DNA of 64,000 nt from NCBI RefSeq assembly GCF_905220415.1, contig NC_059548.1, positions 7,442,501 through 7,506,500 of the forward strand, in the 5' to 3' direction. The DNA is from Colias croceus. Its lineage: Eukaryota; Arthropoda; Insecta; Lepidoptera; Pieridae. Below, in pieces: positions 25,128 to 37,700 of the stretch (the stretch's first letter is position 1; each line of letters begins with the position of its first letter). The position numbers and the translations under genes are program-made. The notes below the pieces were generated by a model, which made no database searches, was not told the origin of the DNA, and saw nothing but the letters and a program-made list of their open reading frames with translations.

Positions 25128-27180
25128 GGTACCTAACTGAAATAGGTAAAATTATAAACACTTAGAAAACATATTATTATTAAGATTTGCAATGGAACAA
25201 CTGCGTGAACGTTAATTTTATAAACCAATTTTATACATAGAAGAATATTCAATACTAAATAAAGAAGATAATAACATATAAACTCTAATCTAACAATTTT
25301 GAAACTCAATAACAAGTAAACAAGATGTTCAAGAAAACCTTGTTCAGTAATGTTTGAGAATACATATTTTACAAAAATCAAGAGATCTTAAATTAATTTA
25401 AGACTTCATATAATTAAACAATGTGTTTATTTACCTATTTATTACACTAAAATTAATTATTGTTTCTTGTTATTGTCAGTTCAATTACAAAATATAGGTT
25501 GACATTTCTGACTTCGTGACTCTATCAATATCAACTTTCAAGATTGTGTCGGTGTTTCCACAGAGTCGTAAATGTAGGTAATATACAATGACTAAGGAAT
25601 CGTAATATATTATTTTGTCTTGTTTAGTCTTGTCTAAAAATACTTTCTATCACATCAGATCACATCACATAATGATTAACATTAGAAGTAAGATTATTAG
25701 TCGCAGTTTTGAGATAAAATTTTAGAATTAAAATAACAAATTCGGCGCAAACACCAAAACTATCGTCAAAACTCAAAAGTATTCGAGCGTCATCGAGAGC
25801 ATGAGCCATGGCGTAATTTTTTCTTTATATAAAAATTAGTTCCATCAACGCACGGCAGGGGCAGGTATTCAAATTTTCATACAAATTACAATTTTTCGTG
25901 ACGCTTCGAATACTTTGACGAAAGTTTTCATGATAATATAATATCATCAACCTAAGTCATCAACCATAACAACCATAATTAAGGGGAGGCTCCCTAAATT
26001 TTATGTGAATTTGCATTAATATTCTGAAACAGGCACACATACAATCAAAATGAAACTTTAGTATAAGTATGATTTATTGGGTCTTTTTCTTTCGATGTTA
26101 CAGTTACGTAATTGTAACATTTTCACTTGATTCATTTTTTATTCAAAAATTATGCCTTTTTTTAAGGATTATTACATTTTTTTAAAGATTTACTTGGACT
26201 TTATGTATAAAATAAATGTTAACAGTAAGAAAATAGAGTTTACTATTGAATCACAAAATATTTTTTCTCTAGATCAATTATTATTAATTTAGTTATAAAC
26301 GAAATAAGAATTGAAACTTACTTTTCGAGCTCGAACGCGATCAAAGAGCGCACGCGATATTCAACTTTATTACGGCTATGTTAGCGTCTAGTACCGTAAC
26401 CGGTCTCTCAGTGCCAGAAATGATGTTAGGGAGCCTCGTCATCCCATTTGCTCATTGCTCATTTCAAGAAATGATTGATCATTTCGTGAAATAGTTGCAT
26501 GTCATGATGTGTTCAACATAGTTTGACCAGATCGTATAAAATATAGGGAGTCGATAAAATATATATTAAAAAATATTTAAAGAATTTGTTTCTTGTCATT
26601 CAAGTTAGTGCCGCGGCAGAGGCTAGCGAGTGCCAAGTGCCAGTGAATCGTTCTTATTACAAAGAAACAGTAAGTTTAGGTTGGACTTTGATAAACAACG
26701 CACGCCGAGCGAGCAAAGCGAGCGTGCCACGGCAGAGGCCGGCGAGTGCCAGAAGCGAATCGCTTTTTAGAAAAGAAACTATTATGTATAATGATATAGT
26801 AGGATATATAATAGTTTAACTGGACGCATATTTTCTTGTATATAAGATATCCGCAGTTTCCATAGTACTCGAACTAAATTCTTTGTAATTAAAAACGAAT
26901 TATGAAGTTTTTAACTGCGAATAATAAAATTTTCGACAGCGGCCGCCATCTTAATTCTTATCACATAAACACAGCGCTTGCAGCGCCTCTACCAATAATT
27001 AATGTAACTATTTTACGATATCAAATAATTTTGATCATTTCATGAAAAAAAACCGCGCGTTTAGTTGGCCATATTGAGAAACGATTGCTTAACATTGATC
27101 TGCTCAAATCACATTGTGATGTGGCCAATAGACCATTTCATGAAATGGTCGCATGGTGCAAACTTTTTACTTAGGAGATG
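25128..27180. other. Intergenic between the THAP gene and ABCB gene 2
   Basis: No gene is recognised. It contains one half of a 50-bp inverted duplication (25373-25422, partner 27917-27966) and two related GC-rich pieces at about 26618-26645 and 26726-26752 (GCGGCAGAGGC and CGGCAGAGGCCGGCGAGTGCC). The unidentified first coding exon of ABCB gene 2 could lie in this interval, but I could not find an ATG exon of suitable phase. Confidence 0.4.
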
Positions 27181-27187
27181 CAACTTA

Positions 27188-27650
27188 TCTATACATACAT
27201 ATAATAAATCTGTAGAAGGGTCAATTCTGTACATTGAAAATATTGAAAAAATAAATAGCAGGGGGTGTTACTGGATCGATACCAAACCCAAATATGTGAT
27301 TGTGATGTCTGTATGTGAAGGCATCACGTGAAAACTAGCGGTTCGATTTCGATGAAACTTGGTAGGTATAATTATACCTTATTATCCTGGGCGTAAAATA
27401 GGATACTTTTTATCCTGGAAAAATACGTAGAAAAAAATTAATCTTAATTTTTCAGTTTTATCTATATAGACGTTGTTCCGTAGAACCGCGAACACACGTT
27501 GCGTATTATTATAGGCCTAGCCGTATTTGGGAATTGGGTCCAATAGATATATATAAGATGTTATTGACAGAGGTACTCAAAATGGAGAAATAACCATCCA
27601 CGCGGAGACCGACATCCGCGCGGACGGAGTCGCGGGCGGAAGCTAGTAAA
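27188..27650 (+). repeat. RTE-like retroelement 3' fragment
   Basis: It starts ATACATACATATAATAAATC, contains GGGGGTGTTACTGGATCGAT, and ends GCGCGGACGGAGTCGCGGGC followed by GGAAGCTAGTA. An inverted copy of the same segment occupies 40266-40742. There is no intact reverse transcriptase frame in either. Confidence 0.7.
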
Positions 27651-27821
27651 TAAATAAACTTATTAAGAGGCCTACACCACCGAAACTAGCGCCACCGAAC
27701 ATTTTATTTTTTTACTCCTTAACCAGATCAAATTTAAAAAATCTAGCTCGGTACTTTGCTAGTATATTACTTGTAGTATTTTTGGTATTACTTTTCACTA
27801 TTCTAACTGTTCATTATTCTA

Positions 27822-27877
27822 GAGAACTTTTGATTACCGCCAAAAGTGGCCACTTTTGGCGGTAATCAAAAGTTCTC
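27822..27877. repeat. Perfect 56-bp palindrome
   Basis: Two 28-base arms meet without a loop at 27849/27850, the left arm beginning GAGAACTTTTGATTACC and the centre reading AAAGTGGCCACTTT. Weaker symmetry continues outward (GGTATTACTTTTCA on the left, TGAAAAGTAATACC on the right), so this may be the core of a larger TIR element spanning about 27784-27915. Confidence 0.85.
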
Positions 27878-28142
27878 CTAATTTACCGAATGCAAAATAA
27901 TGAAAAGTAATACCAAATTGTTTAATTATATGAAGTCTTAAATTAATTTAAGATCTCTTGATTTTTTATTATAGAGGCAAGAAGACTTTTATATGAATTA
28001 TGAATATGAAAAAGTATCCGTATGCATAAGATGGAGCACTTTAGCGTTCGAGTTTTAAAAGAAAACGAATTTAATACAATTTTTTGTACTAAGCAAGCAG
28101 TTGAAATTTTCAATAAGTATCTATGTACTTTAGTCGACAACA

Positions 28143-28182
28143 AATAAAGAATGCCGGGTTAAATAACCCGGCATTCTTTATT
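28143..28182. repeat. 19-bp inverted repeat with 2-base loop
   Basis: Arms AATAAAGAATGCCGGGTTA and its exact reverse complement are separated by AA. The hairpin is GC-rich in the stem compared with its surroundings. Confidence 0.85.
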
Positions 28183-28442
28183 CGTCTTTGTGCTCTTGGA
28201 TCGTCGCGCATGCTAGGCTTGCAGCAATACTAGCGTTTAGCTACTTTTACCTATGTATTCTGTGGCAATTAAGCTTGATTAGGTGACATTAGTGCCGATT
28301 TTTATGAAATAAACAATGAATTATGAAATTTGACAAAAATGAAGTAAGCACGAACACCAATATTACTTAAAATACATATTAATAAATTGTTTAATATCAT
28401 TGTGCAACTTAACTCTATATTTATTCATGTTATAGTATATTA

Positions 28443-28675
28443 CACTAGATTTCCGCCTGCGGCTTCGCCCGCGTTTTCAAAGGAAAACCCGCATAGTTCC
28501 CATTCCCGTGGAATTTCCGGGATAAAACCTATCCTATGTGTTAATCCAAATTACCCTCTATGTGTGTGCTAAATTTCATTGTAATCGGTTCAGTAGTTTA
28601 TGCGTGAAAACCACACATACATACATACATACAAACCTTTCCTCTTTATATAATTACTTATTAGTATAGATTAAT
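28443..28675 (-). repeat. RTE-like repeat tail, reverse orientation
   Basis: It begins ACTAGATTTCCGCCTGCGG followed by CTTCGCCCGCG and ends with a (CATA)n run and TTAGTATAGATTA, the reverse of the 22229 copy. It ends about 45 bp before ABCB gene 2 exon 2. Confidence 0.7.
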
Positions 28676-28720
28676 ACACATTTTAAGGGTTAAATATTTT
28701 TAAATCTCTTTTCTAAATAG

Positions 28721-31700
28721 GAAAGAAGACGCGACTCGTGTTAATCAGTCAAATCTAAGAAGCATTTCTTATTTTACATTGGTAAATATACTTTTTAACA
28801 CGCTTTTATTAGATTTACTTGTTACCTACACAAAAAATGTGAGATTGTTGAGATTTTCGATTTCGACTCATATGGACGGAAATAATATTAAATTCCAACT
28901 TTGTAGTTACACCATAACAAAAATATGATTTTAATGAAGCAATTTGGACTAAGTAGTATTAAGTAAATATTATTATTAGGTAATTCTACTACATGAAATT
29001 CAATTTTTATGAATAGAAAATTAGAAACGATTATTTACCTAGATACCTACTTTGCTAATTTGCTAATTACAGTTTCGATTTTCTAATTACAGCTTTGCTA
29101 ATTACAGTTTCGATTTGCATCAAAATGGGACAAAATATTAATTGGAGTGGCGTTATTTGGGACATTTATTTCGGGAATTTCACTACCCTATGCCATTACA
29201 TTGGTTGCGAATGTTTTTCAAAACATGATTAATTATGCAAAGTCAAATAAGAATAACTTAGTCAATGATAAATTTTTGCATGAGATGCACCTTTTCTCAC
29301 TGAAGTACACGGGTGTAGGCGTTATTTTGTTGATGGGTGGATATCTTGGCACTGCATTGATGAACATCGCAGCTATAAACCAGGTAAACACGTATAATAG
29401 AAGGTATATGTATCTACCTTTACATCTGATTATTTTTCATGCAACAAAATGCGTAAAGATAAAAAACGTGACCACCAACCACAGAAATGTGGAAATGAAT
29501 CGTTAACCATTCTTTCTCTTTGGTAGAATTTTATGAATGGAATTAGAATTAGCAAGAAAATGTGAGCATTATTAAGCACAGGGATTTGAATCGAGAAACG
29601 GAAATTTCTCAATTCAAATCCCGGTGTGGACTTACTGAAAAAATGTACTTGAACGATTCCATTATCTTTTTAGGTACTAAAAATTAGGCAAGAATATATA
29701 AAAGCTGCTTTAAATCAGGACTTCGCCTATTATGACCTTCATCAAACGGGTGACTTCGCATCAAAGATGGCAGAGTAAATAAAACAATGGATTCCGTATG
29801 TTTACGATAATAATATGGAATGTTGCTTATCTATTATTAATTATATTTCCTACATTCAGGCGACTGATATTTTAGTAGCCATAAAGTTTCTTCGTTCTTT
29901 CATAACTACACAGTTTCATAAAATTGTAGATTTTTTTGTTGATTTTTTTTTAAACAGAGGATTTTTATAGACCAGTTTATGCTGTAATTTATTGACAGTG
30001 ACGTAATAAAACTGGAACAAGGAATAGGGGATAAGCTGTCGTCATTTGTTTACAATGCATCCGTGGCTTTGGGTTGTATCACCATGTCCATGATGAAAGG
30101 CTGGAAATTGGCCTTATTGTGTCTCACGCCTGCGCCTCTTACATTCCTATTGGTGGGATTGACAGGCCGAGTATGTGGTTGTGTACCCTAATTTTTGGAC
30201 AATTTATTATTTTAATTATTATGATTCATATTTTTGAATGCTGAAAATTTGCTGTAATATGTAGTAAGATCTGCATTTATATAGCCTATATGTATATGTT
30301 ACCGGCCAAAATTGGCGTTAGGGTCGGGTTTGGCCGGTAACATATTTATTATATACTGTGCTGCGCAAAAGTACTCTACTTGGAAGTTTAAAGAAGTAAT
30401 CCTTTATTTTTTAAGTGTCATTCAGAGTCAGGTATATTATGGATACAGACTTGAAATTTAAATTATTTTTAAATAAGCAACCAGAGTGGATGATATTCCT
30501 AAATACGTACATTTTTAGCTTTTAAGTCATATCTAAAATTTTAACAGTTTAATAAAACTTTAATTCTAGATAGCTAATAGTTTGTATAAGAGACAATCTC
30601 TCGCTAAAAGTGAAGCTAGTGCCGTGGCTGAAGAAGCTATCAGCTCAATTAGAACTGTGTACGCATTTAATGGACAGCAAAGGGAAATAGAGAGATACAG
30701 AAAGTGTCTTATTAAAGCACGAAACATACATATTCAAAAGGGTAATGTAAATAAAAAGATTCCTTATTGTAATATTTAAAGTAGATAATAGATAGAGTTT
30801 AAAATAATACAAGTTATTGTCATTATGTTTACGTTACTTAATGATCTAAGTGTTTACGTTAGCGTGGTAAGTATAGGTAGAGTTGGATTACGAATCTTTG
30901 CAGTAGGTAATTATTGTGACTATTGAAAGGTACCACGAAAAAATATTTGAATCATGGACAAATTACTGATTATCATATCGAATTTTAAAAAAGCATATTA
31001 GGTTCGAAAGTAATAATATTATCTACTTAATAAGATTTTATTGTTTAACACCAATTTCAGAGTGTTTTACTGGCTTATCAATGGGATTTTTATTTTTTTG
31101 CATATTCAGCTCATATGCATTATCATTTTACTTCGGAATATACCTTGTTATAAAAGAACCACAGAATTACAATGCTGATGTTATGTTTTCTGTGAGTAGC
31201 ATTTATTAAACAATTAACTTTTAATGCGAATACGTACCTATACCTATGTTTATTACCTACACTTACTTCACCGCTGCGTAGTCTCGATTTCGCGGGATTA
31301 AAAATATATACCTAGCCCTTTCTCAGAGATTCACACGCGGCTTCGCCCGCGTTTTCAAAGAAAAACCCACATAGTCCCCGTTTCTGTGGGATTTCCGGGA
31401 TAAAACCTATCCTATGAGTTAATCCAGGTTACCCTCTATATGTGTTCTAAATTTCATTGTAATCGATTCAGGTATTATTTGCGGGAAAGAGTAACAAACA
31501 TACATATTTTTTAAGCCCCCAACTTACTCTGGCTGCTCTCGCTAATAGCTTGTAGCGGGCGATTGCCTTCTTGCAAACGTTCCCAACATGGTCATTGAAT
31601 GTCAGGCCGCCGTCAATAATAAGGCCCAGTATCTTAATATTATCGAAATATTGGATGTCCACAAACATACATATTACATACACATACATCCATCCTCACG

Positions 31701-34700
31701 AACTTTCCCATTCATAATATTTTATATTAGTAGGATAGGATAAGGTGTTGTTTGAGGTCAATCGTATGCAAACAACAAAAAGAAAGTACCTATGTACTTG
31801 ATTGCACGAAAGAACGATAATAATAAATTGTCTTGATAAAATTATAAAATTGATTTCAATAAATGATTCTTATGATATATTTTTTAAATATATGTAGGAT
31901 GTATTATATTCTCTTCTTTTGGCATCGAAAAGTTTGGAAATAAGTACATCCAGAACTTGTTTTAGTTTCCGTAAATATATTTTAGGTATTTTTTGGAGTT
32001 ATGACAGCATTAGGTAATTTGGGGATGGTCGGTTCTCTTATGAACACATTTGGGTCGGCAAGGGGAGCTGGAGCGCAAATATTCCAAACGATCGATACTA
32101 GACCGACAATCAACCCTTTACTGGATTGCGGAATCAAGCCTAAAAACTTTGAAGCTCACTTGGAGTTGAGAAACGTCGTGTTCCAGTATCCTTCGAGGCC
32201 GGATGTTCCTGTAAGACATAAATAAGAGATTAGTATATTATTTATAAAAATATAATATCATTTAGATCAATTTTTTTTCAGGTATTAAAAGGTGTTAGTC
32301 TCACAGTACAGCGAGGTCAGTCGGCTGCGTTGGTGGGTCCCTCTGGTTGCGGAAAATCTTCTATAATTCAGCTTATATCAAGATATTATGATACCATCGA
32401 AGGATCCGTAAATATATTTTTATACTACGCTTAGGGCTGGCGCAGATATGGCGGAGCGCAGCGCAGAACATTTTTCAGTGTCAAACTAGTATCGACATTG
32501 TTCTCATTAAAATAATATTCAAAAGCTCGATGCTCCTCCGGAATAAATTATTGTTATTTGATGCGCTACGCTCCGCCTTATCTGCGCCGGGGAGTCTCAA
32601 ACTAATAATCATGTAGAAACAAATGAGCTGATAATAAAGAACGACCAATGACTCACTTGTTTTCTCATTTATTATGGCATAGTAAGTCACGTTTTATGAA
32701 TGTAGGTGCTTTTGGACGGACACGATGTAAAGGATTTCTCTGTGCGATGGCTACGAGCCCAGATTGGCTTGGTGTGGCAGGAACCAGTGCTCTTTAGTGC
32801 TACTATCCGTAATAACATACGTTATGGACGCGAAGAAGCTTCCGATGAAGATATTGAAAATGCCGCTAAACAGGCTTACGCACATGAATTTATCACGAAA
32901 TTGCCCAATGTAATATTTTTTTCTATTTGATGATTTAAAATATATTTCTTTTCTACCAAAAGTTATTGAACTAACTATCCAATACCTATTATTACTAGAA
33001 GAACAAATCAAATTCGTTCTATTAAAAATTGGTTGTCTGTAAAGTCGGTTTACTGACGATAGTTGAACGTGACAACGTCCGATTGTGCTTCTTTGTCGCT
33101 CGTTCCGCGCTCTCGCTCGCACTTTAAGCCTTACATGGAACGCCTCAGATGAGTCAGAGCGAGGTAACGCTTTATCGAATTATAAGACGTTGTCACGTCA
33201 AAAAAATTTTTTTTTTTTTTCAAAATTTGGCATTTTCTTAAGCCAAAGTGCAACGAGCCCTCGATAAGGTGCGTGTTGTCCATAGCTCATTCATTAGAAC
33301 CTGGGGTTTAGGGCTATGACACATATGTCGGCGAGCGCGGCGCGTCGCTGTCCGGCGGGCAGAAGCAGCGCATCGCGATCGCGCGCGCGCTCGTGCGCAA
33401 CCCCCACATTCTGCTGCTGGACGAAGCGACCAGCGCACTCGACACCTCCTCTGAGGCCAAAGTGCAACGAGCCCTCGATAAGGTGCGTGTACATCACTGT
33501 ATGATTTTATGATCCAAAATTGAGACCGAAGAAAACGAATAAACCAAAATTCTTTCAGATTACAGATCCCGGTTAATAATTACTCAAGTACACATTTTCA
33601 TTTTTTACTTTAGGCCACCGAGGGTCGAACGACGTTAATAATAGCGCATCGTTTGTCAACAATACGCAATGTGGATATTATATACGTGTTGCATGAAGGC
33701 GAAGTTGTCGAATCTGGAAATCATACACAACTTCTAAATTTAAAGGGGTATTATTATAAAATGTATCAACATGCTAATCAAAACAGGGATAATCTTCGAG
33801 TTATGAGTGATGGCAAGTATTTAACCGTTTTGTTTTTAAAACTTAGTGTAATTTGAATAGACATGTATTAATTGTTAGTTATATATAGGTATGTTATGTA
33901 TAAATCATAAAAACGTAAAATCATCGCGTTTTCTAAGCGCATTATCATGTACGTCAGGTTAATATTTTGTGTTAGGAGATAATCAGGTATTTTTTCATAT
34001 TTTTGCAGATAATTTTATAAATCGGCAAGTATCCCAGATTTCGGAACACGATGGTAACAAGTTTGATTCAATACTCGTTAGTAAATTATGCAAAAATTGT
34101 ATCTGAACCTTTTCACATTATTTGCTTTGCCCTTTGCTATGCCCTTTAGTTTATCCATTTAATATTGTTTTAAAAAGTTGATTCATGCAATCTTATCAAT
34201 ATTATTCACCAGCATCCTAATGGGAATTAAAATTCACATATTTGTTTGAATGTAACATATTATTGGTGAAATGTATCTAAATGTTACTTAATAGTGTTAC
34301 AATTATAAATTTTAACGGATTGAGGGAATATATTTTTCAGTTGTATATGAAGCCGTTCTAAAAATTGCAATGTCTGCAGATTTATCCGTTACTTTAAAAA
34401 CCCTTGTGAAACCTTTTTTTGTGGTTCACAAACATATGATATAATTTCAACCTTTTAGGTAGAAAAAGAAGAGGAACGCAAAGCACCACCCCTCTCTTTC
34501 TGGCGTGTGGTAACACTTAACGCCCCGGAATGGAAGTTGGTTACGTTAGGCTGTTTGTGCTCTATTGTCAGCGGTTTCTCTATACCCTTATTCATTGTCC
34601 TTTTTGGTGATCTCTTTGGTGTGAGTTTAATTTTTATGTTTGTAGACTCCCATAGAAGCTTTTTTTTTGAGGGAGTAGTGAACATAAGATAAGCCTAATT

Positions 34701-37700
34701 GCAATCGAATGACTTTATCCTTCTCTAATAGGATGATCCTGCGTTACGCCTGTGACCGTGATTCTTTGATTTGAGACCTTGATTTTTTGGTCTATTGCTA
34801 TACTTATTATAAAGCACATCACAGTTTTAATGTAATTAACAAATACGATATCCTTAATCAAACAAAACTTTTAATATATGGAATTTTTCCTTTTATTAAA
34901 ATATGGGTGAGACAAGTTTATACAATAAAACATATTTTTCTTTACTCGTAGGCCATGTCGAATACAAATCCAAAGGAACTGATGAATAAAGTAGAAAAAA
35001 TATCTCTTTCCTGTATATTGATTGGCTGTGCCATTGGACTTGCTAATTTGATTGAGGTTAATATTTTTTTTTTCAAATACTGAAGGAAGCAGTAGATCGC
35101 TAGTCGCAACATTTTTAGTTGATTCCATGAAAACTTAGCGTGAATACAAAGAGTCCAAAACTTAAGTTGTTTTAATGTTTATCTATGTTATAGACCATTT
35201 CATTCGGTGCTGCAGGAGCATATCTAACTGAGAGACTTAGGTTAAAAATGTTTACACATTTATTACATCAACATGTGGGCTATTTCGATGATCGTGCGCA
35301 TTCAACTGGTGCGTTATGCGCGCGACTTTCTTCAGAGGCTGCTTATGTGCAAGGGGTTAGTGTGGTACAAGCCTTTATACATAAACCATTTTAGGAAAAT
35401 TGATTGGTTTCCATGTGAAATGAGGCTCAACTTCTAAAGCTTGTGAGTCTTCATTCATTTAATTTTAAATGACTAGACATCCGCAATAAACATGACATGA
35501 CTCAATTCATAAAAATAAAAAATAAACGGTTCAATTAGTGCATAGATAATGTTTTTTTTAACACGCTCTTATGAGCTTCACATGTATGTTTGTAAGTTTT
35601 TATGTAACCGACTCCATTAGATTCGATTCTAACACTCTTTACGAACACATTTAATTTAAACTTTGCACACTCATCAAGGATCGGTGACAATATTATATAA
35701 GTACAATAATTTCATATATCTTTTCTTTATCTGTTATGACACTATAACATAATAATTTTGTGAATGTTTTGTGAATTTTATTTTTAATGCAGGCGACCGG
35801 CCAGCAAGTGGGCATAATATTGCAAGGTATGGGTTCCGTAGGGCTGGCATTTTTTTTGGCGATGTGGTTTGAATGGCGAGTGGGTTTAGTCGTGCTGTGC
35901 TTCACACCAGTCATTGCATTTGTCATTTGGCAGCAGAGCAAGGCCACAGATAAGGAATCCACCGGATATGCAACGGCGCTTGAAGCTAGCACAAAGGTTT
36001 ACAAAAAATTGGTATAGATAATACTTATCTATCATTATCTATACGCTTTTTAGAAATATTTTATTTTAGTTATTGTTTTACGTAAAATGAATAAGCATTA
36101 TCTAAATCTATAGACAGATTGCAATCTGTAGATATAAATTGATAACACGTACAATGCATTTTTATCTCGTTGAAAAAGTATTTAATATTTATTGTTCTTT
36201 AATAGGTATTATTAAAATCGAGTTCTCTTGTATACCTTATTTCTATTGCGATTAACCTCAACTCATGATTAAATATATTATTAAACTAGTAACTAGACTA
36301 TCATACAGTTAATCATGAATTAAAATGTACATCGTAGTAAAAATCGAAACTAAAAATAAACATAGGAATTGGTAATCGGTTCATAACGAAACCACTGAAA
36401 TCAGGTGGCAGTCGAAGCGGTATCCAATATTCGAACAGTGGCAGCCCTAGGTCAAGAGGCGAGTATCGTAGCGCAGTACAGTGAGTTGCTCGAGCCCGCG
36501 GTGCGTGCGGCGAGTCGCGCGGCGCACTGGCGTGGCCTCGTCACGGGACTATCACGGTCCATGTTCAACTTCGTGAACGCCGCTGCACTCACGTATGGTG
36601 GACATCTCATCGTGACAGACGGCATCGCGTGCGAAGATGTTCTCGTGTAAATAGTTTAGCTTATTGTGATACTAATATTACATTAGCTGATCCAAACGTT
36701 TTGCCAGGTTGTCCTTGTCATTCAGGGATGTACAAAATAGTTAAAGTGCTAGTTTCAGAACTATCGAATATAAACAAAAAAAAAATCATAAAAAAACTGT
36801 CAAGCACTTTGTGAAGAGAAAAAATAATAAAGTATGACCGAATTTTAAAATAATTAGTTCTGAAAAGCTTAGCCAATTCTTGGGAAGCAGAAACACTTGA
36901 GCAACGATCTCGTCTTTCAATCCTGTTGCAATAGAATAATCTGAATAGATGTAATTGTAACTTGATAAGTGCAATTCAATGTAATTTGAGACTCTTTAAT
37001 AATATAATCAACGCTTTAGCATTGTTTAATTGTAGATTTTTTAAACGAGAGATACTAGTCCAGCAAACTTAAAAATATGAAGAAACCATTTTGATAATCA
37101 ACAAGGTGTTCATAACTGTACCAATTATATTGACATAATGATTTCAGTACAACCCAGTCGTTACAAATGGCGTCTAATCAGGCACAGAATGCTTTTACTT
37201 ATGCACCAGATTTCCAAAGAGGCGTGAGAGCAGCCTCTAGAATTATAGACCTGCTCAATACAAAACCTAAGGTCTTGGATCCAAACGTCCCAGCTATAGA
37301 CCATTTTGTTAGTATTCTCAATTTTTATTGGTTTTGAGCAAATGGCGAAAAATTACCCTGAATATTGTCATAGTCCATATACAGCTTCTAAACGGTAAGA
37401 GGTTTATTTAGCTTAACCTCAAACTATTAAGAAGCACAAATCCTTAATCCACTGCTACAGAAAAGATTGAGCTAGGTATACTTCATCTAAAATGTAATTT
37501 CATGTAGGTAAAATAATTTCCTTCCCTAATATTGTAGGAAGCCTGTGGGGAAGCTACGTTTAAAAATGTGGACTTTAAATATCCGACCCGACCAACTGTA
37601 AATGTACTGCAAGGACTCGATTTTCAGGTAGGTATATATAATTTCATATAGGGAGTCTAATTTCCTTCAATTTTTGATTAATAATCGCATCTGATGCTTC

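Noticed and set aside
26586..26819. 77-codon frame with repeated SECQVP / PASARS stretches
   Set aside because: Produced by a GC-rich direct repeat in intergenic DNA; no support for translation, and it does not have the phase needed for the missing ABCB exon 1.
33238..33504. Arginine/alanine-rich open frames on the opposite strand of the GC-rich ABCB exon
   Set aside because: Shadow frames of the coding exon 33312-33482.
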